Positions 1-6,217 of a stretch of DNA of 8,318 bases are shown here, one piece after another. Origin of the DNA: Vicinamibacterales bacterium (GTDB lineage: Bacteria > Acidobacteriota > Vicinamibacteria > Vicinamibacterales > UBA8438); NCBI GenBank assembly GCA_030745255.1, contig JASLOY010000140.1, forward strand, positions 1 to 8,318, given 5' to 3'. A program made the position numbers and the translations under genes. The stretch's first letter is position 1; every line of letters starts with the position of its first letter. The notes beneath the pieces were generated by a model. The model worked only from the letters and a program-made list of their open reading frames with translations. It was not told the origin of the DNA and ran no database searches.

Positions 1-1
1 C

Positions 2-205
2 ACCGGCCCAGATACCGAGGACACGTTCATCTACATCCTGGGCTACCCGTCGCTCGACGCGCGGAACGAGATGTGGCGGACCCTCGGCCAGAACGAGGAG
101 TTTCAGCGTCTCATCGTGGCGGCGGAAAACTCCGAGGACCGCAAGCTGGTGGATACGATCGATGCGCGCATGATCGTGCCGACCGAGTTCTCCGCCCTGC
201 GGTAG
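2..205 (+). CDS. NIPSNAP family protein, C-terminal part (5' end outside window)
   Basis: The open frame enters from the left edge and ends at TAG 203-205, giving 67 residues. The translation contains TFIYILGYPSLDARNEMW and, near the end, IVPTEFSALR. This matches the C-terminal half of a NIPSNAP ferredoxin-like barrel: a '(F)VYLLAYPS..AR...W' strand and helix, then a long helix, then a closing 'PT(E/D)(F/Y)S' motif. The biochemical role of bacterial NIPSNAP proteins is unsettled, so no reaction is assigned. The gene lies 37 nt upstream of a PQQ dehydrogenase on the same strand, and co-transcription is likely. The N-terminal half, start and any signal peptide lie outside the window. Family confidence is good and function is unknown. 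Confidence 0.8.
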   Translation, partial: TGPDTEDTFIYILGYPSLDARNEMWRTLGQNEEFQRLIVAAENSEDRKLVDTIDARMIVPTEFSALR

Positions 206-208
206 CAA

Positions 209-222
209 GGGCCTTCCGGCCC
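209..222 (+). other. Short perfect hairpin in the NIPSNAP-dehydrogenase gap
   Basis: GGGCC (209-213) and GGCCC (218-222) pair perfectly around a TTCC loop. The hairpin lies 3 nt after the NIPSNAP stop codon and just before the ribosome binding site of the next gene. No T-tract follows, so it is not a classical intrinsic terminator. It could stabilise mRNA ends or weakly attenuate readthrough. In DNA this GC-rich a 5-bp stem can arise by chance. Confidence 0.3.
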
Positions 223-225
223 GCC

Positions 226-234
226 GAGGAGGAA
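226..234 (+). promoter_or_regulatory. Strong Shine-Dalgarno site for the PQQ dehydrogenase
   Basis: GAGGAGGAA sits 8 nt before the ATG at 243. It fixes that ATG as the start rather than the in-frame ATG at 255. It is the only strong ribosome binding site I see before a complete gene in this window. Confidence 0.8.
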
Positions 235-242
235 CGGCACAG

Positions 243-2213
243 ATGGCGACCAACATGACGGCGACACGGCGTGGCTGGCGGGTCCTGCTCGGGACGCTCG
301 TCGGCGTGACTGCGCTGGCATCCGGCGCGGCAGCGCAGCAAGGCACGACCGGCGAGTGGCGGGTGCACGGCGGCGACAACGGCTATACGCGCTATGCGCC
401 GCTCGACCAGATCAACGCCGACACGGTGAACGATCTCGAGATCGTGTGGCGCCGCTCGGCTGTCGATACCACGCTCCACGACCGGTGGCCTGACCTGCAG
501 TACTCGAACCAGTTGCGGTCGACCCCGGTGATGGTCGAAGGCGTCCTCTACGGTTCGAATGGAATCGGTCTGGTCGAGGCGTTCGACCCGGCGACCGGCG
601 AGACCGTCTGGGTGCAAGAGGTCGACTATCTCGGTGAGGAGACGCCCCGCGGGGCGGCGAATCGCGGGGTCGGCTACTGGGAAGGCGACGGGGCGAGCCG
701 GCGCATCCTGGCGGTGCGTCCGCCGTATCTGTTGGCGATCGACCTCGACACCGGCGCGCTGATCTCCGACTTCGGCGACGACGGGAAGGTCGACCTGCGG
801 GTGTACGAAGACACGCCCGCGTTGATTCCCTACAACTACACCTCGCCGCCACTGGTGGTGCGCGATGTCGTGGTGGTCGGGCAGGCGATGCAAGACCACC
901 CCCTGACCAAAGAGAACCGGCCGGGTTACGTGCGCGCCTACGACGTGCGGACCGGCGAGTTGCGGTGGACCTGGAACCCGATTCCCCAGGCGGGCGAGCC
1001 GGGGGTGGAGACCTGGCTCGACGACTCGTGGCAGTACTCGGGAATGGGCAACGTGTGGTCGCACATGAGCGCCGACGAGGAGCTGGGGCTCATCTATCTG
1101 CCGACCGGCGCGCCGAGCAACGACATGTATGGGGGGCATCGGCCGGGCAACAACCTCTATGCGAACAGCATCGTTTGCGTGCGGGCCGAGACCGGCGAGA
1201 TGGTCTGGTATTTCCAGACCGTGCATCACGACCTGTGGGACTACGACAACAACGTCGCGCCCATCTTGATGGACATCACGGTGGATGGTCGCGAGATCAA
1301 AGCGGTGGTGCAGCTGACCAAGCAGGCGATCGCCTACACGTTCGACCGGGTCACCGGCGAGCCGGTGTGGCCGATCGTCGAGCGGCCGGTGCCGGGGTCG
1401 GATACGCCGGGTGAGTGGATTTCACCGACCCAGCCGTTTCCTACCAAGCCGGCGCCGTTCGACGTGCACGGCATCTCGAACGACACCCTGATCGACTTCA
1501 CGCCCGAGATGCGGGAAGAGGCGATCGCGATTACCGAGCCGTTCGTGCTGGGGGAAATCTTCACGCCCCCGTCAGTCCGTGGCGACGGGGACGGCGACCG
1601 GAAGGGGACGCTGCAGCTGCCCGGCTCGGTGGGCGGCGCCGAATGGGGCGGCGCCGGGTTCGACCCGGAAACCGGGATGCTCTACGTGCCGTCGGTCACC
1701 GGCACGTTCGCGGCCGACCTGACCCCCGGCAACCCGGATCGGATGAACGTGCGCTACACGCGCGGCACGCGCGCCTTTCCGGCCGGTCCCAGGGGCCTGC
1801 CGCTGCTCAAGCCGCCTTACGGTCGCATCACCGCCATCGACATGAACACCGGCGAGCACGTGTGGATGGTGCCGAACGGAGACGGCCCGCGCGACCATCC
1901 GGACATCGCGCACCTGAACCTGCCGCCGCTCGGTCAGCCGGGCCGCGCGATGACGCTGCTCACCAAGAGTCTGCTGTTCGTCAGCGAAGGTGACCCCATC
2001 ATGGTGCGCACGCCGCCCGGCGCCGGACCTGATGCGGGCAAGGGGTTCCGCGCCTTCGACAAGGAGACGGGCGAGGTGGTCTGGGAGACCGCGTTTCGGG
2101 CCGGCAATATCGGGTCGCCGATTACCTACATGCACGGGGGCAAGCAATACATCGTCTTGCCGATCGGCTCGCTCGAGTTCCCGGGCGAGTGGGTGGCGCT
2201 GGCGCTGCCGTAG
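243..2213 (+). CDS. Secreted PQQ-dependent dehydrogenase (glucose dehydrogenase-like)
   Basis: This 656-residue protein is a quinoprotein beta-propeller predicted to oxidise a sugar or alcohol in the periplasm and pass electrons to quinone or a cytochrome. The substrate is not predictable. Residues 1-31 form a signal peptide: RR at 9-10, a hydrophobic core, and likely cleavage after AAA (29-31). EWRVHGGDNGYTRYAPLDQI (38-57) is the typical first propeller strand of PQQ glucose dehydrogenase-like enzymes. Tryptophan-docking repeats ending in G-E-x-x-W recur (TGETVW, TGELRW, TGEMVW, TGEPVW, TGEHVW, TGEVVW). HHDLWDYD (328-335) holds the probable catalytic Asp333. The C-terminal blade has GGKQYIVLPIG. 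There is no Cys-Cys pair and no CxxCH heme domain, so it is not a quinohemoprotein. The start is set by a strong Shine-Dalgarno. It lies between a NIPSNAP gene and a DksA-like gene on the same strand. Family certain; substrate unknown. Confidence 0.93.
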   Translation: MATNMTATRRGWRVLLGTLVGVTALASGAAAQQGTTGEWRVHGGDNGYTRYAPLDQINADTVNDLEIVWRRSAVDTTLHDRWPDLQYSNQLRSTPVMVEGVLYGSNGIGLVEAFDPATGETVWVQEVDYLGEETPRGAANRGVGYWEGDGASRRILAVRPPYLLAIDLDTGALISDFGDDGKVDLRVYEDTPALIPYNYTSPPLVVRDVVVVGQAMQDHPLTKENRPGYVRAYDVRTGELRWTWNPIPQAGEPGVETWLDDSWQYSGMGNVWSHMSADEELGLIYLPTGAPSNDMYGGHRPGNNLYANSIVCVRAETGEMVWYFQTVHHDLWDYDNNVAPILMDITVDGREIKAVVQLTKQAIAYTFDRVTGEPVWPIVERPVPGSDTPGEWISPTQPFPTKPAPFDVHGISNDTLIDFTPEMREEAIAITEPFVLGEIFTPPSVRGDGDGDRKGTLQLPGSVGGAEWGGAGFDPETGMLYVPSVTGTFAADLTPGNPDRMNVRYTRGTRAFPAGPRGLPLLKPPYGRITAIDMNTGEHVWMVPNGDGPRDHPDIAHLNLPPLGQPGRAMTLLTKSLLFVSEGDPIMVRTPPGAGPDAGKGFRAFDKETGEVVWETAFRAGNIGSPITYMHGGKQYIVLPIGSLEFPGEWVALALP

Positions 2214-2224
2214 CGACTTGTCGC
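2213..2224 (+). other. Inverted repeat just before the dksA-like start
   Basis: GCGAC (2213-2217) and GTCGC (2220-2224) are separated by TT. In RNA this would fold as a 4-bp GCGA/TCGC stem with a CUUG tetraloop, a known stable loop. It starts on the last base of the dehydrogenase stop codon and ends 2 nt before the next ATG. It replaces a recognisable ribosome binding site there, so it may influence translation of the small regulator. A chance occurrence is possible. Confidence 0.3.
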
Positions 2225-2226
2225 CA

Positions 2227-2586
2227 ATGTGTGTCGCGGAGCTCGACCCCGAACAGCTCGAGGAGCTGCACCAGGCGCTGCTGGCCGAGCGTCTGCGTCT
2301 GGAGGAGGTGCTCCAGCTGACCAAAGAGGGCTCGAGGCCGGTCGATCTGGGGACGCCGATCGGGCGCCTCTCGCGCATGGACGCTTTGCAGCAGCAGGCG
2401 ATGACCAAGGCCAGCCGCTCGACGCTCGAGACCAAGCTCCTGCAGGTGCGCGCCTCGCTCGAGGCGCATCGGAAGGGCGTCTACGGCGAATGTCGGTCCT
2501 GCGAAGAGCCTATCGGCTACCCGCGGCTGAAGGCTCGCCCCGAGGCGCCGTTCTGCCTGAGCTGCCAGAATTCGCGCGAGCGCTGA
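2227..2586 (+). CDS. DksA/TraR family zinc-finger protein
   Basis: This 119-residue protein belongs to the DksA/TraR family, which binds RNA polymerase through its secondary channel and modulates transcription with ppGpp in the best-known members. Residues 6-82 are charged and helix-rich, fitting the coiled-coil hairpin, with a tip region around IGRLSRMDALQQQA (45-58). The zinc finger is intact: Cys89, Cys92, Cys110 and Cys113 (C-x2-C-x17-C-x2-C). Only one Asp (52) is visible at the tip instead of the DxxDxA of E. coli DksA, so it is closer to the short DksA-like group and its effect on polymerase is not certain. The ATG lies 13 nt after the dehydrogenase stop and has no clear Shine-Dalgarno. 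An in-frame TTG at 2218 is an alternative. Expression probably depends on readthrough and translational coupling. It ends 3 nt from a convergent gene. Confidence 0.88.
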   Translation: MCVAELDPEQLEELHQALLAERLRLEEVLQLTKEGSRPVDLGTPIGRLSRMDALQQQAMTKASRSTLETKLLQVRASLEAHRKGVYGECRSCEEPIGYPRLKARPEAPFCLSCQNSRER

Positions 2587-2606
2587 CTGTCAGCCGGCGT
2601 GCTGAC
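2582..2606. repeat. Nested inverted repeats across the convergent stop codons
   Basis: GCTGAC (2582-2587), GTCAGC (2589-2594) and GCTGAC (2601-2606) form two mutually exclusive palindromes. The first two are mirror arms around one base and contain both opposing stop codons (TGA 2584-2586 on +, and TCA 2590-2592, which reads TGA on -). The last two give a 6-bp hairpin with a 6-nt CGGCGT loop. No T-run follows on either strand. It may be a weak bidirectional terminator or simply a result of facing stops. Confidence 0.35.
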
Positions 2607-3084
2607 GCAGGCCCTGCTCGGTAATGCCGGAGTGGGACGTGTGCCAGACACAGCGTCCCTGTTTGATGACGAACGCCTGCGGCGAGGCATGCGGCACGCC
2701 GAGTCGTTCGGCCACCGAGTTCGACAGTCCTCGCTGTTCTATCACCTTGAGCAGATAGAGCTTCCAGTCCGGGTGCGTCTCGCCGAACCGGAGCACTTCC
2801 TTGATGACCACCGACGACACCGGGCACCGCGTGCTGTGTTTGTAGAGAATCGCTCGCTCGCTCCCGAGGGCCTCCTCGAGCGTCGCCGGATCGCGGATAT
2901 CCGAGAGTGACGGTGTCGGTTCGATAGTGCGATTGGAGCGGGTGAGAGTCGCGTTGCGTGCGACAAGCAGGAGACAGGCGGCCAAGCCCACGGTGTAGGT
3001 GGGCCAGCTTGCTGCGTCAGTCAACAGCCTGGCGCCGAAAAAGATGGCACCCAGATGTGGCAGGAGGCGGATGGCCCGGGTCAT
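2590..3084 (-). CDS. YtxJ/BrxC-like monothiol bacilliredoxin with N-terminal hydrophobic region
   Basis: The 164-residue product has a thioredoxin-fold C-terminal domain (about 62-164) resembling Bacillus YtxJ/BrxC, which reduces protein-bacillithiol mixed disulfides. The evidence is AILYKHSTRCPVSSVV (78-93) with a single active Cys87 in a CPVS motif (CPIS in Bacillus), and a likely cis-proline in SPQAFVI (Pro135). Bacillus YtxJ is about 108 residues, which equals the domain alone. Here about 60 extra N-terminal residues contain hydrophobic stretches at about 5-25 and 30-42 that could be two membrane passes or an anchor, leaving the redox domain in the cytoplasm. No Shine-Dalgarno precedes the ATG at 3084. 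GTG at codon 32 is an alternative start but also lacks one. The 168-bp inverted-repeat element begins 5 nt upstream, so its promoter must lie in or beyond that element. The family is likely; the anchor is inference. Confidence 0.82.
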   Translation of the reverse strand: MTRAIRLLPHLGAIFFGARLLTDAASWPTYTVGLAACLLLVARNATLTRSNRTIEPTPSLSDIRDPATLEEALGSERAILYKHSTRCPVSSVVIKEVLRFGETHPDWKLYLLKVIEQRGLSNSVAERLGVPHASPQAFVIKQGRCVWHTSHSGITEQGLRQHAG

Positions 3085-3089
3085 CTGAC

Positions 3090-3257
3090 GCTAGCAGCCC
3101 GTGGCAAAAGCCCCGCTGCATTCGAATGGCGCTGCATCGCGCCCCACCGCGTTGCTCCGCGGTCGAATACAGGCCGGTATTCTCCGTTGTCGCGCCTTGC
3201 GGACCGCGCGCTTCGCCGTTCTCGGTGCTACGCGGGGTTTTACCACTGGCTGCTAGC
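3090..3257. mobile_element. MITE-like element with terminal inverted repeats (about 168 bp)
   Basis: The left end (3090-3116, beginning GCTAGCAGCC) and right end (3232-3257, ending GGCTGCTAGC) are reverse complements over 26-27 bp with two substitutions and one indel. Both ends carry the palindrome GCTAGC. Inside are further symmetric arms: CCGCG/CGCGG (3147-3151/3158-3162), CGCGGTC/GACCGCG (3158-3164/3202-3208), and GAATAC/GTATTC (3165-3170/3177-3182) around AGGCCG. A 10-bp palindrome CATTCGAATG lies at 3119-3128. No convincing coding sequence fits. The size, inverted ends and internal fold are those of a non-autonomous transposon derivative or an extragenic repeat. If CTAG or TA is the duplicated target, an IS630-type origin is conceivable, but no transposase is present to test this. 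The right end overlaps the stop codon of one gene and the left end sits 5 nt before the start of the next. Confidence 0.72.
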
Positions 3258-3939
3258 TCCGGGCGGCCGGCTTGACGCCCAGGAAAATAACGTGCCGGGC
3301 GCCGCCCTTCTTGAGGCGGGCCCGCACGCGGTCGATCTGCTCGGTGAAGCCGTGAAAGTGGAGCCGCTGCTCGAACTTGCGATTCTCGCTGGCGGACCAC
3401 ACGGCGAGTGACCCGCCCGGTCTAAGGGCCGCGTAGGCTGCGGCGACCCCGGCGTTGTCGTAGAGCCCGTGATTGGACGGTGCCGTGAACGCCACCGGAC
3501 CATTGTCCACATCCAGCAGGATCGCGTCGAACTCGTCGGGGTGAGACCGAACCGTGCGGCCGACGTCCTCGACCGCGACCCGTACGCGTTTGTCCTTCAG
3601 AGGATGTCCCGCCAGTGGGGCCAGGGGGCCGCGGTTCCAGTCGACGATCGCCGGCACCAGCTCGGCCACCGTCACAATGGCATCCGGTGGCAGCAGATCG
3701 AGCGTGGCCCGCAGCGTGAACCCCATGCCGAGCCCGCCCACGAGCACGCGAGGCTGCCGCATGGTCGCGGTGTGCCGGCAGCCACTCGCGGCCAGCGCCT
3801 CCTCGGAGCCATGCGTGCGGCTCGACATCAAGGTCTGGCCGTTGACCAGGATGACGTACTCGTCGTTGTCGTGCACGGTCAGACTCATCTCGCTGCCGTC
3901 CGGCGTGCGCGTCTGCCCGAGCAGTTCCCAGGGCTTCAT
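3253..3939 (-). CDS. Spermidine synthase-like Rossmann-fold protein (SAM-dependent methyltransferase fold)
   Basis: This 228-residue protein has the nucleotide-binding fold shared by spermidine synthases and methyltransferases. RVLVGGLGMGFT (64-75) is the glycine-rich motif I. Glu93 in VAELV is the expected ribose-binding acid, EDV (124-126) fits the adenine-binding acid, and DAILLDVDNGP (138-148) fits the catalytic-strand motif. The N-terminal segment to about residue 50 (YVILVNGQTLMSSRTHGSEE) resembles the short beta region of polyamine synthases but lacks the usual DE-x-x-YHE motif, so true aminopropyltransferase activity is doubtful. The ATG overlaps the tex stop as ATGA (3936-3939), and there is no Shine-Dalgarno, so translation is probably coupled to tex. 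An open frame continues upstream to 4392, but that part lies wholly inside tex. The TAG stop (3253-3255) belongs to the terminal repeat of the adjoining element, so the original C-terminus may have differed. Confidence 0.8.
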   Translation of the reverse strand: MKPWELLGQTRTPDGSEMSLTVHDNDEYVILVNGQTLMSSRTHGSEEALAASGCRHTATMRQPRVLVGGLGMGFTLRATLDLLPPDAIVTVAELVPAIVDWNRGPLAPLAGHPLKDKRVRVAVEDVGRTVRSHPDEFDAILLDVDNGPVAFTAPSNHGLYDNAGVAAAYAALRPGGSLAVWSASENRKFEQRLHFHGFTEQIDRVRARLKKGGARHVIFLGVKPAARS

Positions 3940-6152
3940 GGCGACGCAGTCATCGATGCCCGCGAAGTATCCGCCAAGACACGCTTCCTCGACAGACCGA
4001 TGCGTTGGCGCCGCAGGTCGACATCGAGCACTTCGACCAGCAGACGATCGCCGACCTTGACGACCGTCGTCGGATCCTTGACAAAGCGCGTGTCGAGCTC
4101 GGAGACGTGCACGAGGCCGTCCTGATGGACGCCGATGTCGACGAACGCGCCGAAGTGTGTGACGTTCGTGACGACGCCTTCGAGCCGCATCCCCGTCGCG
4201 ACATCGTCGATCGAGTCGATGCCGTCGGCGAAACGCAGCGGTTCGTATGCCTGTCTCGGGTCGCGGCCCGGTTTCGACAGCTCGGCCAGGATGTCGCGGA
4301 TGGTTGGGAGCCCGGTCTTGCCATCGGCGAAGCTCTCGGCATCGACGTCCTGCAACGCCCGGTCGTCTCCGAGCAGATCGCGCGACCGACACCCCAGACG
4401 GTCGGCTATCTTCTTGACGACGTAGTAGCTCTCGGGGTGGACCGCCGAGGCATCGAGAGCCTCGGCGCCGTCCCGTATGCGTAGGAAGCCGGCGCTCTGC
4501 TCGAAGGCTTTGGCCCCGAAGCGGGGGACCTTCAACAAGGCCTTGCGTGTCGAGAAACGGCCGCAGGCTTCGCGGTGTGCCACGATGGCCTGCGCGAGCT
4601 TTGGGCCGATGCCGGACACGTAGGACAAGAGCGCCCCTGAGGCGGTGTTCAGGTCCACACCGACACGGTTGACCGCCGAGCTCACGACGCGGTCGAGCGC
4701 TTTCTTGAGCTGGGTCTGGTTGACGTCGTGCTGATACTGGCCAACGCCGATCGACCTCGGGTCGATCTTGACGAGCTCGGCCAGCGGGTCCTGCAGGCGG
4801 CGTGCGATGCTGACCGCTCCACGCACCGTGAGATCGAGGTCGGGAAACTCGTCGCGCGCAGTCGCGCTTGCCGAGTAGATCGACGCGCCGGCCTCGTTGA
4901 CGATAACGGTCGCGACACCGGGCCGCGCCTTTTCGAGGCGCGCGCAGAACGCCGCGGTTTCGCGTGAGGCGGTGCCGTTGCCGATAGCGATGAGCTCGAC
5001 GTGGTGCGCATCGATGAGCCGTGTGAGCTCGCGCTCGGCGCCATCAGTGTCGTTGCGAGGTGCGGTCGGATATACGGTGGCATGGGCCACGAGCTTCCCT
5101 GTGGCATCGATGACGACGATCTTGCATCCGGTCCGAAAACCTGGGTCGATGCCGAGGATCGCCTTCTGGCGCGCCGGTGGCGCGAGCAGGAGCTCTCCGA
5201 GATTGGTCGCGAACACATTGATGGCCTCGCGCTCGGCCACCTCGCGCAATGACGACAGGATCTCGGTCGACAGCGCCGGCTTCAGCAACCGCGTGTAGCA
5301 GTCGCGAACCGTTGCCACCAGCTCGCGCCGGAACAGGAAGCGGGGATTGGTGAGCAGTCGCCGGTCGAGCGTTGCAGTCAGCCGGTCGTCGTCGACCTCG
5401 ATGGCCACCGAGAGCGCGCCCTCGGCTTCGCCACGCCGTATCGCGAGCACGCGATGGGAGGCAAGTCGAGCGATCGGCTCGCGATAGTCGTAGAAGCTCT
5501 CGAAGCGATGGTCGTCGCCGTCGTAGCCGCGTTTCTTCTTGGTCCGGATACTCCCGCGACCGAGCTGGGCTCGGAGCCACGCACGGGTAGCGGCGTTCTC
5601 GGCCCAGCGCTCCGCGATGATGTCGCCGGCACCCTGCAGCGCGGCGCCGGGGGTGTCGACCCCTCGCGCCGGGTCGATGAACGGCGCGAGAATCGAGGCG
5701 CGCGATGTCGCGAGGTCGTTTTGGGCCGCAACCAGGTCGGCGAGCGGTTCGAGCCCGCGCTCGCGGGCCAGCGTCGCCCTGGTCTTGCGGGCGCTCTTGA
5801 ACGGCAAATAGAGATCGTCGACCTGGCGGGCGTTTCGGGCGGCGCGAATCGCGTGCTCGAGCTCGCCATCGAGCGCGCCCTGCTCGAAGATCGCCTTCAG
5901 GACTCGGTTCTTGCGGTCGATGAGCGCCGTCGCCCTCGTCAGCGCGTCATCCACGGACCCGATTTGAATCTCGTCGAGCCCTCCGGTCTGTTCCTTCCGG
6001 TATCGCGCGATGAAGGGAATGGTGTTGCCGTCGGCCAGGAGGGCGATCGCGCCCCGAACAGTGTTCGACCCGAGCCCGAGCTCGGTGGCAATCGCGGCGG
6101 CGACCGTGGATGGGTCGAAGACGACCAGCTTCAGTGGCGGGCGAGTGGTCAT
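3936..6152 (-). CDS. tex: Tex-family S1 RNA-binding protein
   Basis: The 738-residue protein is a complete Tex, a conserved bacterial relative of Spt6 that binds RNA and is linked to transcription and stress tolerance. Domains in order: an N-terminal helical region with the family signature NTIPFIARYRKEQTGGLDE (43-61) and LYLPFK (114-119); a YqgF/RNase H-like domain (about 330-430) with GIDPGFRTGCK (334-344) and GNGTASRE (391-398); helix-hairpin-helix repeats (about 500-565) with YVSGIGPKLAQAIV (511-524) and KVPRFGAKAFEQ (541-552); and an S1 domain (about 654-722) with GVVTNVTHFGAFVDIG (659-674). Length is normal for the family. I chose the ATG at 6152 because the frame upstream of it, reaching 6338, overlaps the end of the dehydrogenase gene and shows no Tex-like sequence. 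No clear Shine-Dalgarno is visible. The stop overlaps the next start (ATGA). Confidence 0.95.
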   Translation of the reverse strand: MTTRPPLKLVVFDPSTVAAAIATELGLGSNTVRGAIALLADGNTIPFIARYRKEQTGGLDEIQIGSVDDALTRATALIDRKNRVLKAIFEQGALDGELEHAIRAARNARQVDDLYLPFKSARKTRATLARERGLEPLADLVAAQNDLATSRASILAPFIDPARGVDTPGAALQGAGDIIAERWAENAATRAWLRAQLGRGSIRTKKKRGYDGDDHRFESFYDYREPIARLASHRVLAIRRGEAEGALSVAIEVDDDRLTATLDRRLLTNPRFLFRRELVATVRDCYTRLLKPALSTEILSSLREVAEREAINVFATNLGELLLAPPARQKAILGIDPGFRTGCKIVVIDATGKLVAHATVYPTAPRNDTDGAERELTRLIDAHHVELIAIGNGTASRETAAFCARLEKARPGVATVIVNEAGASIYSASATARDEFPDLDLTVRGAVSIARRLQDPLAELVKIDPRSIGVGQYQHDVNQTQLKKALDRVVSSAVNRVGVDLNTASGALLSYVSGIGPKLAQAIVAHREACGRFSTRKALLKVPRFGAKAFEQSAGFLRIRDGAEALDASAVHPESYYVVKKIADRLGCRSRDLLGDDRALQDVDAESFADGKTGLPTIRDILAELSKPGRDPRQAYEPLRFADGIDSIDDVATGMRLEGVVTNVTHFGAFVDIGVHQDGLVHVSELDTRFVKDPTTVVKVGDRLLVEVLDVDLRRQRIGLSRKRVLADTSRASMTASP

Positions 6153-6217
6153 AGATTCGGTGGCAGCCTGCGTGGGACAGGCGCTCGCACACCTAGCGTG
6201 ACCGGGGTCGGGCGCTG
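6153..6217. other. Gap between the PQQ alcohol dehydrogenase-type gene and tex
   Basis: This 65-nt spacer lies downstream of the dehydrogenase stop on the - strand. An interrupted 8-bp pairing exists between GACAGGCGC (6176-6184) and GCGCTGTC (6212-6219), with one bulged base and a 27-nt loop, but no T-run follows. I see no convincing promoter or terminator, so tex may be read from the upstream gene. Confidence 0.3.

Noticed and set aside
111..1229. Long - strand open frame (372 codons) inside the first PQQ dehydrogenase
   Set aside because: It is rich in Arg, His, Val and Ala with no recognisable domain and is fully antisense to a gene with clear quinoprotein motifs. Such frames are common in GC-rich codon usage.
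1990..2226. DksA-like frame extended upstream to 1990
   Set aside because: The extension lies inside the dehydrogenase gene and is Arg/Ser-rich. DksA-like sequence begins at the ATG at 2227.
1572..2435. - strand open frame of 287 codons, and + strand frame 5454-6236 of 260 codons
   Set aside because: Both are antisense shadows of the first PQQ dehydrogenase/DksA-like region and of tex. They have low-complexity basic composition and no motifs.
3055..3411. Open frames crossing the inverted-repeat element on both strands
   Set aside because: They span the element and parts of neighbouring genes, show no domain, and are explained by lack of stops in GC-rich sequence.
3940..4392. Upstream extension of the spermidine synthase-like frame
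   Set aside because: The extra 151 codons lie entirely within tex, are Arg-rich and match nothing. The ATG at 3939 overlapping the tex stop gives a sensible domain start.
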